Part shown: positions 1 to 8,628 of the stretch, piece by piece
How positions within the stretch are numbered: the stretch's first letter is position 1
Layout: every line of letters starts with the position of its first letter
Source of the DNA: Pseudomonas alkylphenolica
GTDB lineage: Bacteria; Pseudomonadota; Gammaproteobacteria; Pseudomonadales; Pseudomonadaceae
Length of the DNA: 64,000 nt
NCBI RefSeq assembly: GCF_004025535.1
Contig: NZ_QJRG01000047.1
Location: forward strand, 806,001-870,000
Direction: 5' to 3'
Made by a program: the position numbers and the translations under genes
Notes under the pieces: model-generated
Database searches by the model: none
What the model saw: the letters and a program-made list of their open reading frames with translations, nothing else
What the model was told of the DNA's origin: nothing

Positions 1-1
1 T

Positions 2-598
2 CCGGAGCATGAGGCAGACCTGGCGTTCTGCAGCGGCTTCGCTCAGGTATCGGCGATACTGTTGCCAAAGGCAGAGTCGGCCGCACAGGTGAACCATGCC
101 GCCCTGAGTGGCAAGCGCATCTGGCCCTTGATCGAAAGTGCAGAGGGCCTGCGCAACCTCGCTGAAATAGCCTGCGCCAACGGTGTTGAACGCCTGGCGT
201 TCGGCGCGCTGGACCTTGGCCTGGATCTGGGGGTGCAGGCGACCAGCACGGCTGCCGTGCGGATCTTTGACCAGGTGCGCTACAGCATCCTGCTGAACAC
301 CCGGCTTGCCAGATTGGCCAGGCCGCTTGATACGGTGTTCCCCGACTTTTCCGATAGCGAGGGTTTGGCTGATTTTGCCCGCGATGCGCTGCACATGGGC
401 TTTGGCGGCATGCTGTGCATCCATCCCGCTCAGGTGCCGGTGGCGGCGGCGGTGTTTCAACCGTCGGTGCAGGAGATCGAGTGGGCGCGCAAGGTGCTGC
501 AGGCGGCGGAGGGTGCGCCGGGTGCATTCAGGCTTGAAGGCAAAATGATCGATGCTCCCGTCATTGCTGCCGCTCGCCAGGTACTCAAGCGCGGCTAG
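2..598 (+). CDS. HpcH/HpaI aldolase / CitE-like CoA-ester lyase (5' end missing)
   Basis: This is the C-terminal part of a (beta/alpha)8 lyase of the HpcH/HpaI-CitE family. Such enzymes cleave (3S)-malyl-, citramalyl- or citryl-CoA-type thioesters. The frame is open from base 2 with no stop, so the gene starts before the window and the first visible ATG-like starts are internal. Family signatures are PKAES, the 'WPLIESAEGL' strand, 'FGALDLGLDLG' (acidic Mg2+ region) and the C-terminal segments GFGGMLCIHPAQ and EGKMIDAPV, which are typical of CitE-like proteins. The natural substrate cannot be told from the fragment. No partner gene follows; the next gene lies 124 bp downstream and looks unrelated. 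Confidence 0.85.
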   Translation, partial: PEHEADLAFCSGFAQVSAILLPKAESAAQVNHAALSGKRIWPLIESAEGLRNLAEIACANGVERLAFGALDLGLDLGVQATSTAAVRIFDQVRYSILLNTRLARLARPLDTVFPDFSDSEGLADFARDALHMGFGGMLCIHPAQVPVAAAVFQPSVQEIEWARKVLQAAEGAPGAFRLEGKMIDAPVIAAARQVLKRG

Positions 599-660
599 GC
601 CGGTGAGCGCTTCGCGCTCAATCGCCGGCAAGCCTGGCTCGTGCAGTGCCGCTGTTGGCG
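599..660. repeat. REP-like intergenic sequence
   Basis: Directly after the CitE-like stop lies a short palindromic stretch (GAGCGCTTCGCGCTC) followed by AATCGCCGGCAAGCC. This resembles the degenerate end of a Pseudomonas REP unit. It may also work as a terminator for the lyase gene, but there is no T-tract. Confidence 0.35.
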
Positions 661-722
661 ACGGGCTGGCATGATTCCTTGAAGTGCGGTATTGGTGTCG
701 CGCCAATTTCAAGGAGATCGAT

Positions 723-1112
723 GTGGAGTGGTATGAATCGTTGTTTTTGCAGGCTTGTGGCCATGTCCTCACGCAGTCGCGCGTGGCCAACCTGCGCCGG
801 GTCAGCGGAGTCCTGAACCTGGATACCGAGCCTACCCGTGACCTTGTCGCCGCCTACCAGCGCGGCGTCGGGTTGGTGTTCAGCGTTGCCGAAATGCAGC
901 AGAAGCTGGCCGCGGGCGCCGAGTGCGTGTTGCTCCTGCTCGTGCATGAGCATCAGTTCTCCAGCACCCTGGAGCAACTGCAAATCAAGCACGACGTGGT
1001 CCTGAGCGCCACCTTGCGCACCGACGCAAGGTCGAGTGACTTCTCCAATTACCATATCGACGTAGCGCTGATCCGCAAGACCTCGGCTGGCGCGATGGGG
1101 GTCGCACACTAG
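723..1112 (+). CDS. Conserved-looking hypothetical protein, 129 aa
   Basis: I do not recognise this protein. It is soluble, with no signal peptide or membrane segment. The GTG at 723 is preferred because AAGGAG ends six bases upstream; an upstream in-frame start at 684 lacks a ribosome-binding site. The middle part (GVGLVFSVAEMQQKLAAG, then a run of hydrophobic residues LLLLVHEHQ) looks like an alpha/beta fold. It stands alone between the CitE-like gene and the convergent porin gene. An opposite-strand ORF over the same bases is a high-GC shadow without a good start. Confidence 0.55.
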   Translation: MEWYESLFLQACGHVLTQSRVANLRRVSGVLNLDTEPTRDLVAAYQRGVGLVFSVAEMQQKLAAGAECVLLLLVHEHQFSSTLEQLQIKHDVVLSATLRTDARSSDFSNYHIDVALIRKTSAGAMGVAH

Positions 1113-1121
1113 ACCCCAGCG

Positions 1122-2462
1122 TTACAGAATCTTGAACGGAACGTTGATGATCAGGCGAAACTCTTCAATGTTGTTCTCCAGCTGAAACTGGCTGGAGCGG
1201 TGCCAGACATAGCCACCGGTGACGCTGGCGCCCTTGAAGTCGCCGGATTGCACGGCGTAACTGGCGAGGGTGCCCACTTCATAGTGGTTTTCGTCATCCT
1301 GGTTCTTGAATGTCGAATACATACCGTTCGGGCCACCGTTGTAATGGATGGCATCGATACCCCAACCCTTGATGTACCAGACGGACGTTCGCAGGCCGGG
1401 TAGGCCGTAAGCGGCAAAGTCGTTCATGTAATTGACCTGGAACGATTTTTCGTTCGGCCCGTTATAGTTCGACAGCGCAATGTTGGGCAGGTTGATCGCG
1501 TTGGACTCACCGACGAAGTCGAAGAACTCATCGCCATCGATTTTCTGCAGGCCAAGTTTGAGCGTGTGGTTTTTCCAGGTTGGCGCGACGCTCAGGCCAT
1601 AGGCCTGCTGGTCGATATAGCCACCTTTCTCGGCGCCACTGGACTGGGTGTTGTAGGCATCCAGCTGCACGTCGGTGCTGATCGGGCCCCATTGGCATTT
1701 CTTGCCCAGGCCAAGGTACTCACGGTCCCAGATATCCTCGAAGCGCGACAGGTAAGCGCTGCTGCGCCATCCGCTCTTGGAAACATAGTCAGCGCCGCCA
1801 TAGGCAATGAAGTCGCTGGTCACGGGTTTCAGTGTGTAGGTCGGAGTCAGGTCCTGGGTACCGGCGCCGGTTCTCGGCGAGGCCTTGTCGAAGTAGCCGG
1901 ACTTGATTGTCAGGCCCTCGATGTCATGGCTTTCAAGCGAGATGCCGTCGAACGAGGCGGGCAGTGTGCGGGTATCGGCATAGCTCATGACCGGGCTTTT
2001 CATCTGGTGCCGGCCCACTTTGAGCGTAGTTTCGGCCAGTTTGAGCTTGAGCGCTGCGACACCGACCTTGCTCCAGTCGTCGACGACATTGCCGTCCTTG
2101 TCTACCAGGATGCGGTTGCTGCCGCCCGCCGTTGCCAGCTTGCTGCGCTCCAGGGCCACGGCCGAGTAGACCGAGAAGTCGAAGCCAACGCCCAGCGCAC
2201 CCTGGGTGAAGCCGGAGAGGTAATCGAGCTTGGCGCCTTGCACCCAGGCCGTACGGTCGCGTACGGCACGCGGGCCCTCGGAGGTCTGGGCCCGGAAGCG
2301 TACAGCCTTGCTGCCGATTTCATGCGAATACCACTGGCGGGTATTCAATGTAAGGGTGCTGTCTTCAACAAATCCGTGATCTTGTGCATAAACCGGACAT
2401 ACTGAAATGACGGCCGCAAGCGTGCCGATTGAGCCTATTGCCAATTTTAGGGTGCGGTACAT
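1122..2462 (-). CDS. OprD-family outer-membrane porin
   Basis: A 446-residue outer-membrane beta-barrel of the OprD family, the substrate-specific channels by which Pseudomonas takes up amino acids, peptides and small carboxylates. Residues 1-26 form a classic signal peptide ending in VYA before QDHGF. The mature start (FVEDSTLTLNTRQWY) and the alternating aromatic/polar strands with DNVVDDW-type loops are typical of OprD proteins, as is the length. The MHS transporter gene lies upstream on the same strand, separated by 144 bp, so the two may handle the same solute in the outer and inner membrane. The substrate cannot be read from sequence; the neighbouring amidase/peptidase-like genes suggest an amide or peptide. 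Confidence 0.9.
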   Translation of the reverse strand: MYRTLKLAIGSIGTLAAVISVCPVYAQDHGFVEDSTLTLNTRQWYSHEIGSKAVRFRAQTSEGPRAVRDRTAWVQGAKLDYLSGFTQGALGVGFDFSVYSAVALERSKLATAGGSNRILVDKDGNVVDDWSKVGVAALKLKLAETTLKVGRHQMKSPVMSYADTRTLPASFDGISLESHDIEGLTIKSGYFDKASPRTGAGTQDLTPTYTLKPVTSDFIAYGGADYVSKSGWRSSAYLSRFEDIWDREYLGLGKKCQWGPISTDVQLDAYNTQSSGAEKGGYIDQQAYGLSVAPTWKNHTLKLGLQKIDGDEFFDFVGESNAINLPNIALSNYNGPNEKSFQVNYMNDFAAYGLPGLRTSVWYIKGWGIDAIHYNGGPNGMYSTFKNQDDENHYEVGTLASYAVQSGDFKGASVTGGYVWHRSSQFQLENNIEEFRLIINVPFKIL

Positions 2463-2606
2463 TGACTGTGCCTATAACTGTTGTGTTAACAGACAGATGC
2501 CTGAAGTTATTGTTGTTGTTTTTAAACCGGAAAGTTACAGGGCGATGTTTAAACGCACGGATAACGTTCCCTTACAGTTGCTCAACCGTGCATGGCCAAA
2601 CGGAGG

Positions 2607-3929
2607 TTATTGTTGAACATTGGCGTTGCGTGATTCTGGCAGCAGGCGCATGGCAATCAGGCTGATCACGCTGATGCCGACCAGGTACCATGCCGGGGCC
2701 ATGGCGCTGCCGGTGGCAGCAATAAGCCAGGTGACGATGAATTGGGTGCTGCCGCCAAAAATCGCTGCGCCAAAGGCATATGAAATCGACAGGCCGGTGC
2801 TGCGAATGGCGATAGGCAGCAGTTCTGGTACCTGGGCGATGCCTGCCGCGCCAAACAGGGCTGTCAGGGCAGCGATCACGGCGTTGACGGTAAGCAGGGT
2901 GACGAGGCTGGGAGAGCCGGTCAGCCACAAAAACAGCGGCACGATGAGGATGGCCAGTGCAACGCGCGGCAGAATGTTGGTCACGCGCCGGCCATAACGG
3001 TCACTCAGGTGCCCGCCGAGCAACGAGAAGGCAAAGGTCACGATGCCACCGATCAGCACACTGCTCTGGGCGACTGCCGCCGGGAGCTTCAGCACCTGCA
3101 CCGCGTAGCTCACCATGTAGTTGCCGATTTGCGAGGCCACGGCGATCGAGGCGAACAGCAATACGCCAATAATCAGGATCTTTTTATGGTTGCGCAGTAC
3201 TTCGCCGACGATGGCACTGCCGCTGCGCTCCTTCTCGCCTTCGTGGGTTTCGGGCAGCGACTTGCGCATGTAGACAACCAGCGGGATCAGTACCAGGCTC
3301 ACCAGGAAGGGTATCCGCCAGCCCCAGCTCGCCAGTTGTTCGGCGCTCAGGCTTAGCGACAGCAACACGCCAAGCAGCCCGCCGACGGCGACTGCAAGGC
3401 CCTGGCTTGCGACTTGCCAGCTGGCGTAGAAGGCACGGCGTCCGGGTGGTGCGGCTTCGATCAGCAATGACGTCGCAGGGCCGATCTCGCCGCCTAGGGC
3501 CAGGCCTTGCAACAAGCGGCAGATCACGACGATGGTCGGCGCGGCGATGCCGATGGCTTCATAGCTTGGCGTGATCGCCACGCCGACGGTGCCGAGGGTA
3601 ATCAGGGCTGCCGTCAGGATCATTGCCGGCTTGCGTCCGGCCTTGTCGGCAAACGCTCCGATCAGCACACCACCCAATGGCCGGGCGAGAAAGCCGACCC
3701 CAAAGGTGGCGGCTGCCGCCATCAGGCTGCCGTATTCACCTGCCACCGGGAAAAAAGCTTTACCGATATAAATGGCGAAATACGCGTATATGACGAAGTC
3801 ATAGAATTCGAGCGCATTTCCGGCCACGGCAGCAGCGACGGATTTTCGACTGATCGATGGAGCTGCGGTCGCACTTTTCGGGTGTTCCACAAGCGGCTGC
3901 TCAGTGATCGGTAATATTGAATCGTTCAT
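2607..3929 (-). CDS. MFS metabolite:H+ symporter (MHS family)
   Basis: A 440-residue, 12-helix inner-membrane transporter of the metabolite:H+ symporter branch of the major facilitator superfamily (relatives: ShiA, KgtP, ProP). The family motif is seen as GGVLIGAFADKAGRKPA in the loop between helices 2 and 3, and again as GGHLSDRYGRRV in the second half. The N-terminal signature NALEFYDFVIYAYFAIYIG is typical of MHS proteins. I chose the ATG at 3929; the TTG two codons upstream is less likely. It is probably co-expressed with the DUF2817 gene (63 bp upstream on the same strand) and the porin. The substrate is unknown, probably a carboxylate or amino-acid derivative. Confidence 0.9.
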   Translation of the reverse strand: MNDSILPITEQPLVEHPKSATAAPSISRKSVAAAVAGNALEFYDFVIYAYFAIYIGKAFFPVAGEYGSLMAAAATFGVGFLARPLGGVLIGAFADKAGRKPAMILTAALITLGTVGVAITPSYEAIGIAAPTIVVICRLLQGLALGGEIGPATSLLIEAAPPGRRAFYASWQVASQGLAVAVGGLLGVLLSLSLSAEQLASWGWRIPFLVSLVLIPLVVYMRKSLPETHEGEKERSGSAIVGEVLRNHKKILIIGVLLFASIAVASQIGNYMVSYAVQVLKLPAAVAQSSVLIGGIVTFAFSLLGGHLSDRYGRRVTNILPRVALAILIVPLFLWLTGSPSLVTLLTVNAVIAALTALFGAAGIAQVPELLPIAIRSTGLSISYAFGAAIFGGSTQFIVTWLIAATGSAMAPAWYLVGISVISLIAMRLLPESRNANVQQ

Positions 3930-3992
3930 AGTCAAGATATCTGTATTTATAATAATTGATCTTAAACAAGTCCCTGTTTCTCGCTGAGGCGC

Positions 3993-5066
3993 TTACCAGC
4001 GCTCCAGCCCCTGCAATGCCTGGTTTATTACCGTGCTGGCTTGCGTCCACACCGGTGTCTTCCAGTTCGTGTGCTCGGGGTAGAACAGTGCTTTTAGTTG
4101 CTGGGTGATTTCACAACTTTGCGCCGTGTGCTGCTGGTGGTGGCGGAATACCCAATGATCGGCCCTGAGTGTGGTGATCATGTTCTCGATCGGGTACGTA
4201 CCAAACTCAAGGCAGATGCCGATGTGCCTGGCAGCCGTGCATTCTTCCGAAATGGCCACCTGAATCGGGCCGCTCATCGGCACGCTGGTCGAACTGCCGG
4301 CATGCACATCGGTGATATCGCCCCACCAGTGCCGGGCTTTCTCCAGTGTGTCGATGTCGTGGCTGGCGAAAATCTTTTCACCGTAACCATAAGGGCCAAG
4401 GCCGGTATGCACGTCCACTGAGGCAATGACGTTGGCGTTGGCAGCATAGGTGCGCAAAATCTGGCGAAAGGTGTTGTTGCTCCAGGTGGGGGCCTGGCCG
4501 CCGAAGAACATGCCGTCCGGGTACTGGTACTGGCCAAGGGAAACGGCGCACTGGAACTTCTTGTTGCCATGGGTCTGGCGGTATTGCTCAAGCGCCTGGT
4601 CATCCTGCGGTGGCCACTGGGCAGGCAGAAGGGCTTCATGAATTTCATGGTAGCCATCGTTCTGCGGCAGCGGTGCGTCGAAGCGGATGAAGTTGCGGTT
4701 CAGGTCGACGTTCTCCTGGGTCACCCGGCGCAGGTGAGAAAACCCGTGCGGGTTGATCGCATGAACGTAAAGGATCGCCGTGTCGTCGGGTTTGCGCGCA
4801 TCGAGCGCAAGCGCACCGGTCTGCACGGCTGAACCCGGAAAGCCTTCCACGCCGTGCACGCCACTGAGCACGATGAGCAGTTTCGACGCATCCCGTGGGC
4901 CGTCGAACACCACGTCGGTGGCCAGCGTTTCATTCTCGGCGCCCTTGAGACCCAGTTCAAAGGTGTCGACAGCCAGGCCTCTGGCGCTGGCAGCGGCCAT
5001 GAATTTTTCGCGTGCCTGGGCATACGATGGGCTGAAGAGCCCGTCGATGTGATCAACGTTCGTCAT
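3993..5066 (-). CDS. DUF2817 family protein (M14-type metallocarboxypeptidase fold)
   Basis: A 357-residue protein of the DUF2817 family, related to zinc carboxypeptidases of the M14/AspA fold. The zinc-site signature HGVEG is visible at residues 71-75 (His71, Glu74). A conserved NPHGF..RRVTQENVDLNRNF segment follows, and DVHTGLGPYG supplies the likely third ligand. No signal peptide, so it should act in the cytoplasm. The start at 5066 overlaps the stop of the C26 hydrolase gene as ATGA, showing translational coupling; an upstream in-frame start would lie inside that gene. With the coupled gamma-glutamyl hydrolase and the downstream transporter it probably hydrolyses an imported amide or peptide. 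The substrate is not known. Confidence 0.85.
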   Translation of the reverse strand: MTNVDHIDGLFSPSYAQAREKFMAAASARGLAVDTFELGLKGAENETLATDVVFDGPRDASKLLIVLSGVHGVEGFPGSAVQTGALALDARKPDDTAILYVHAINPHGFSHLRRVTQENVDLNRNFIRFDAPLPQNDGYHEIHEALLPAQWPPQDDQALEQYRQTHGNKKFQCAVSLGQYQYPDGMFFGGQAPTWSNNTFRQILRTYAANANVIASVDVHTGLGPYGYGEKIFASHDIDTLEKARHWWGDITDVHAGSSTSVPMSGPIQVAISEECTAARHIGICLEFGTYPIENMITTLRADHWVFRHHQQHTAQSCEITQQLKALFYPEHTNWKTPVWTQASTVINQALQGLERW

Positions 5067-5887
5067 GGGGTTACAGTCTCGGCGGTGGCTGTTGCTACGA
5101 TCGAACGCAGGCGGCTTTCCTGCCGGCATCGGCAGGCCTCACCAAAGGCCTCGAAAATTTCACGGGACAGCGGGTCGTCGTGCACGCGCATCTCGGGATG
5201 CCACTGCACCGCCAGTGCGAAGCTGGGTGCATTCTTCACCGAGAAGGCTTCGATCAACCCGTCCGGGGCTGTGGCTTCGACCATGAGGCCGCTGCCCAGG
5301 CGCTCGATGCCCTGATGGTGAAGGGAGTTTACCGGTGCCGTTGCACCGCGATGGAGCCTGGACAGCACGCCGTGGGCAACGATCTCGATGTCGTGGCGGT
5401 ATTGGTACCACTCGACAATGGGCCGGGCATGGTCGCCCTCGCGATGGTCGATCGCCCCGGGGCGCTCATGCACCGCAGCGTCCAGCGTGCCGCCCCAGGC
5501 GACGTTCATCTCCTGGAAACCACGGCAGATCCCCAGTACCGGTATCCCGGCGCTGACCAGGCGTTTGACCAGCGGCAGTACGGTGGCGTCGCGGGCCAGG
5601 TCCAGGGTCGCCACGTCAGGCGTCGCCGAGCTGCCGTAGCGTTGCGGCGAAATATTGGACGGGCTGCCGGTGAGCACGACACCGTCGACATGGGCCACCA
5701 GGCTGTCGAAGTCGATAGCGTCGGGATCGGCGGGCAGGGCCAGCGGCAGCGCCCCGGCGATGCTCGAAACAGCGTCCACGTAGCCGTGAAGCAGGGTATG
5801 CGCAGGATGGCCATAGCGGTCCACGCGATCGGTTGCGATGGCTACAAGCGGTTTCGCGCCGTCTGCAAAAAGCGGGAGTCTGGTCAT
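5063..5887 (-). CDS. Class I glutamine amidotransferase-like gamma-glutamyl hydrolase (peptidase C26, PuuD-like)
   Basis: A 274-residue peptidase C26 protein related to PuuD, which hydrolyses gamma-glutamyl-gamma-aminobutyrate. The nucleophile lies in GICRGFQEMNV (Cys121) and the catalytic pair in WHPE (His230, Glu232), so the triad is intact. The oxyanion region is LTGSPSNI. There is no synthase domain, so it should be a free-standing hydrolase of a gamma-glutamyl amide. It is the first gene of the minus-strand block and overlaps the DUF2817 gene by ATGA. A divergent LysR gene 109 bp away is the likely regulator. The enzyme could instead act on other gamma-glutamyl conjugates; no puu aminotransferase or gamma-glutamyl synthetase is nearby. 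Confidence 0.85.
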   Translation of the reverse strand: MTRLPLFADGAKPLVAIATDRVDRYGHPAHTLLHGYVDAVSSIAGALPLALPADPDAIDFDSLVAHVDGVVLTGSPSNISPQRYGSSATPDVATLDLARDATVLPLVKRLVSAGIPVLGICRGFQEMNVAWGGTLDAAVHERPGAIDHREGDHARPIVEWYQYRHDIEIVAHGVLSRLHRGATAPVNSLHHQGIERLGSGLMVEATAPDGLIEAFSVKNAPSFALAVQWHPEMRVHDDPLSREIFEAFGEACRCRQESRLRSIVATATAETVTP

Positions 5888-5996
5888 GAAAAGGTACTGA
5901 CAGATTGAACGAGATCTCCAGTCTATGAGAGGCCTTTATCGTGGTAAATTGCATAATAAATTCAGATGTCATGCACAAACTGCAAGTGGGACGCAC
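5888..5996. promoter_or_regulatory. Divergent promoter region with candidate LysR operator
   Basis: This 109-bp AT-rich gap separates the minus-strand hydrolase block from the LysR gene. It contains an imperfect dyad around 5949-5976 (TTGCAT ... ATGCAC) with a T-N11-A-like geometry, as expected for a LysR-type regulator acting on both promoters. The assignment rests on position and the dyad only. Confidence 0.45.
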
Positions 5997-6926
5997 ATGA
6001 ACACCCGGCAGCTGCAACACTTCCTCGCCCTGATGGAAACCGGCTCGCTCAGCGCCGCCGCTGACGCGGTGCACCTGAGCCAGCCTGCGCTGTCCAGAAG
6101 CATCAAGGCATTGGAGGACGAGTTGAGGGTGTCGTTGTTTGACCGCACCAATCGTCGGCTACACCCCACGCCCTATGCCATGGAATACCTGGGGCGGGCG
6201 AAGCGGATCGTGTTCGACGAGCGTGAGGGCGCAAGAACCTTGAACCTGATGAAAAACGGTGCGTATGGGCCGTTGTCGTTCGGGTTGGGGTCGTCGGTGG
6301 CCATCGATTTTCTCGGGGCGTTGATCCAGCAACTGCTCGCCGTTGGTCCTGGTTTGAAAATCCAGGCGCAGGTGCACAGCACGGATGTGTTGCTCGATGC
6401 CCTGCAAAAGGAAAAGCTCGATTTCTTCATCGGCGATGTTGGCGCGGCGGCCACCTACCCGGAGCTGGCGGTCGAACCGTTGTACAAGTGCAGCTTTGGC
6501 TGGTTCGCCCGGGCCGATCATCCGCTGGCCGGGCGCAAGGGCGTGACGATCGAGGACTTGCGCGAGCATCCGCTGATCGGCTCGGGGTACATCAGCGAAA
6601 TGCTGACGCTGAAGATGGCTCATCTCTATGGCATGCAGCTGCCCATCGAGAACAACTTTGCCGCGAGCATCAACAACATCGAGACGGTTCACAACCTGGT
6701 CGTGAACACCAACGCCATTGTCCCAACCACCTTTCTGGCCATGCTCAAACTGCTCAGGGAGGGCCGCGTGGCAATCATTGACGTGCAGCCGCCCTTCGAG
6801 CTTGACCTCACCCTGGGTATCGTCACGATCCGGCACCGCACGCAGGTCCCGGCAGCGGAGCAATCGTTCGCCATCATCCGCGCGTATTTCGAGGCCGTGC
6901 AGCAGGAGATCGAAACCTACCGATAG
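5997..6926 (+). CDS. LysR-family transcriptional regulator
   Basis: A 309-residue LysR-type regulator. The winged-helix domain is at residues 1-60 (LQHFLALMETGSLSAAADAV, then LSQPALSRSIKALEDEL, then LFDR) and the type 2 periplasmic-binding-protein-like effector domain at about 90-300. The ATG at 5997 is chosen because the protein then begins MNTRQLQHF, the usual LysR start; an earlier in-frame ATG adds 24 residues without family similarity. It is divergent from the C26/DUF2817/MFS/porin block and most likely controls it in response to the imported compound. Confidence 0.92.
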   Translation: MNTRQLQHFLALMETGSLSAAADAVHLSQPALSRSIKALEDELRVSLFDRTNRRLHPTPYAMEYLGRAKRIVFDEREGARTLNLMKNGAYGPLSFGLGSSVAIDFLGALIQQLLAVGPGLKIQAQVHSTDVLLDALQKEKLDFFIGDVGAAATYPELAVEPLYKCSFGWFARADHPLAGRKGVTIEDLREHPLIGSGYISEMLTLKMAHLYGMQLPIENNFAASINNIETVHNLVVNTNAIVPTTFLAMLKLLREGRVAIIDVQPPFELDLTLGIVTIRHRTQVPAAEQSFAIIRAYFEAVQQEIETYR

Positions 6927-7061
6927 CCGCACCGATGCAGGCGTATTTCATGGTGCGGGTCCATACTGGCTGTTGCAGCAGGCAGCACAGTGACCCAGAC
7001 GGTCACCCGATTGCACGACCAGGGAATGAAGAACGCAGTAGATGCATCGAGGCAACGAGCA

Positions 7062-7310
7062 ATGAACAAATCCTTCACTTTCGTCATGCTGATGTTGGCC
7101 GCGAGCCCAGTTCTGGCTGTTGACTCACAGGCTGTCGCCGACACGCAGTACCAGTGCGGCATGCACCTTGATATCGCCGAGGTGGTGTCGATCACCACAA
7201 CCCCCAGCGACGACGCGGTCTACCCGGCCACCCTGGAGTACATCGACCCTCAGGGCCAAACTAACCGGCTTGTGTACAGCGTGACGGATACCAGCTGGGG
7301 CGGTCAGTAA
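7062..7310 (+). CDS. DUF2790 family small secreted protein
   Basis: An 82-residue secreted protein of the Pseudomonas-specific DUF2790 family, of unknown function. The signal peptide is at residues 1-19 (MNKSFTFVMLMLAASPVLA). The family hallmark follows as YQCGMHLDIAEVVSI, then a segment matching the usual YxDSxGQxxxLxY pattern (EYIDPQGQTNRLVYSV). The ATG at 7062 gives a proper signal peptide, while the longer in-frame ORF from 6990 does not. The stop overlaps by seven bases with the stop region of the convergent TPR gene. Paralogues are usually numerous in Pseudomonas and often respond to metals or stress; nothing here shows the trigger. Confidence 0.8.
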   Translation: MNKSFTFVMLMLAASPVLAVDSQAVADTQYQCGMHLDIAEVVSITTTPSDDAVYPATLEYIDPQGQTNRLVYSVTDTSWGGQ

Positions 7311-7774
7311 GCCAGGCCAGGGCGCGCATGCACGCCATCACTCAGTCGCCTGGCAAGGCTCTGAACGGCCGCCCGGTCCCTTTCGGCATTGGCTGTGGCG
7401 TTCGCCGTCTCGGCCTTTTGCGCGGCCTGGATCAGCTGGAAGTTGCGGTTGCGTAATTGAACATTACGACCCACCCGCAGGTTGGAACGCGCGGCCAGGG
7501 TTTGCGCCTGCTCGTACTGGCCCTGCTGAAGGCGCAACACACCCAGATAGTGCAGCGTCGCGGGGTTGTTCGGCTGGATCTGCAGCGCCCGCTCCAGTGT
7601 GGCCGCGGCCTGGTCCAGTTGCCCATCGGCATACTGCTGCGACGCGGTTTCAATCAGGGTGGTAGAGGCGGTGTTGCTGCGTGACGCACTGCCACGCTCC
7701 GCAGACACCGCGTACAGCGACGTGGCGGCGCAGCACACCAGGATCAGGCCTGGAAAAAAATTCAGGGTGGGCAT
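7304..7774 (-). CDS. Small TPR-repeat protein, membrane-anchored or periplasmic
   Basis: A 156-residue protein with an N-terminal hydrophobic segment (residues 5-24, FFPGLILVCCAATSLYAVSA) that may be a signal peptide. At least two tetratricopeptide repeats follow at about residues 38-105 (ASQQYADGQLDQAAATLERALQ..., then ATLHYLGVLRLQQGQYEQAQTLAA). The C-terminal quarter is an Ala/Arg-rich helix. It probably works as a protein-interaction scaffold in the periplasm. The gene converges on the DUF2790 gene and overlaps it by seven bases. No partner is evident. Confidence 0.7.
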   Translation of the reverse strand: MPTLNFFPGLILVCCAATSLYAVSAERGSASRSNTASTTLIETASQQYADGQLDQAAATLERALQIQPNNPATLHYLGVLRLQQGQYEQAQTLAARSNLRVGRNVQLRNRNFQLIQAAQKAETANATANAERDRAAVQSLARRLSDGVHARPGLAY

Positions 7775-7906
7775 CGGGGGCGGACTCGGCTGATCTCGGG
7801 CGGCACCGTTGCGCTACGGGCCTTAAGCATTGCTCGGCTGGGCCCAATAGACTGGATCGGCAACCTGAAGTTCCCGCTGCACAGCCGCCGAATCGTCGGG
7901 GTGTGG

Positions 7907-8479
7907 TCAGTTCAACACGATGATCTTTGACACCAGCTCCGCGCTGTTTTTCGCCTGCAGTTTTTTCATCAACCGCGCCCGGTGAACCTCCACCGTGCGG
8001 TGCGAAATCGCCAGCTTGCGGCCGATCTCCTTGCAGGTCAGGCCGTTGACGATGTGCGCCGAGATCTCCCGCTCCCGCGGGGTAAGGTTGACCGTGGGCC
8101 GGAACACCCGGTCCATGCGCTCGAAGTGCCACACCATCAGCTGGAACGGGTCGTCCGGGGTCAGGGTGTAGCCGTTGGCCCGCGCCCAGAACACTTCGCC
8201 GCTGCGGTGCTGCATGAAGCGCTCATCCGAGTAGGCACCGTTTTTGGCATGGCGCAGCCAGCTCAGGCTGCGCTCGCCAATGATGTTGAAGTCGGCCTGT
8301 GAGGGATAGAGCTTGAGGATCAGTTCGCCCAGCAGATCGTCGCGCTCGTAGCCGAACAGGGTCTGGAAGGCTTCGTTGAGGTCCAGCATGCGGCGGTTGC
8401 CGGTGATCACTTGCGGCGCAGGCGATACCTGGAAGGCCAGGCGTTCAAGGTCTTGCAGTTGTCGGGCTGGGTCGGTCAT
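7907..8479 (-). CDS. PAS-LuxR transcriptional regulator
   Basis: A 190-residue one-component regulator. A PAS domain spans roughly residues 15-115 (NRRMLDLNEAFQTLFGYERDDLLGE; RSGEVFWARANGYTL), followed by a LuxR/FixJ helix-turn-helix at about 125-188 (LTPREREISAHIVNGLTCKE, then ISHRTVEVHRARLMKKL). I chose the ATG at 8479 because GGGAGG lies about 8 bases upstream; the longer ORF lacks a ribosome-binding site. It has no receiver Asp, so it probably senses a ligand or redox state through PAS. It is divergent from the thiolase/acyl-CoA ligase/MFS operon and is the obvious candidate to control it. Confidence 0.88.
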   Translation of the reverse strand: MTDPARQLQDLERLAFQVSPAPQVITGNRRMLDLNEAFQTLFGYERDDLLGELILKLYPSQADFNIIGERSLSWLRHAKNGAYSDERFMQHRSGEVFWARANGYTLTPDDPFQLMVWHFERMDRVFRPTVNLTPREREISAHIVNGLTCKEIGRKLAISHRTVEVHRARLMKKLQAKNSAELVSKIIVLN

Positions 8480-8628
8480 GGCGCAGGCCTCCCTCGTTCT
8501 TGTGAGTTTTCGCCCTGCAGTATCCACCAGTCGGGCTACTCATCCCTATACGTAGTTGCACGAATAGCGAGGGCTTCGGGGTTGGGGCCATTGTAAGGAA
8601 CGCCTGTTCAACCAGAAGGATAAAAACC
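8480..8628. promoter_or_regulatory. Divergent intergenic region between PAS-LuxR and thiolase operon
   Basis: This 149-bp gap holds the promoters of both genes. The ribosome-binding site for the thiolase is AGAAGGA at about 8614-8620. The stretch CATCCCTATACGTAGTTGCAC around 8543-8563 is AT-richer than its surroundings and could hold the LuxR-type operator or the promoter core. No perfect dyad is seen. Confidence 0.35.

Noticed and set aside
618..1109. Opposite-strand ORF of 163 codons over the 129-residue hypothetical gene
   Set aside because: No ribosome-binding site, Gln/His-rich composition typical of an antisense high-GC shadow, and the plus-strand frame has a well-placed AAGGAG.
1566..2405. 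279-codon ORF antisense to the OprD porin
   Set aside because: The porin frame has a signal peptide and family features; the antisense frame is a GC-skew shadow.
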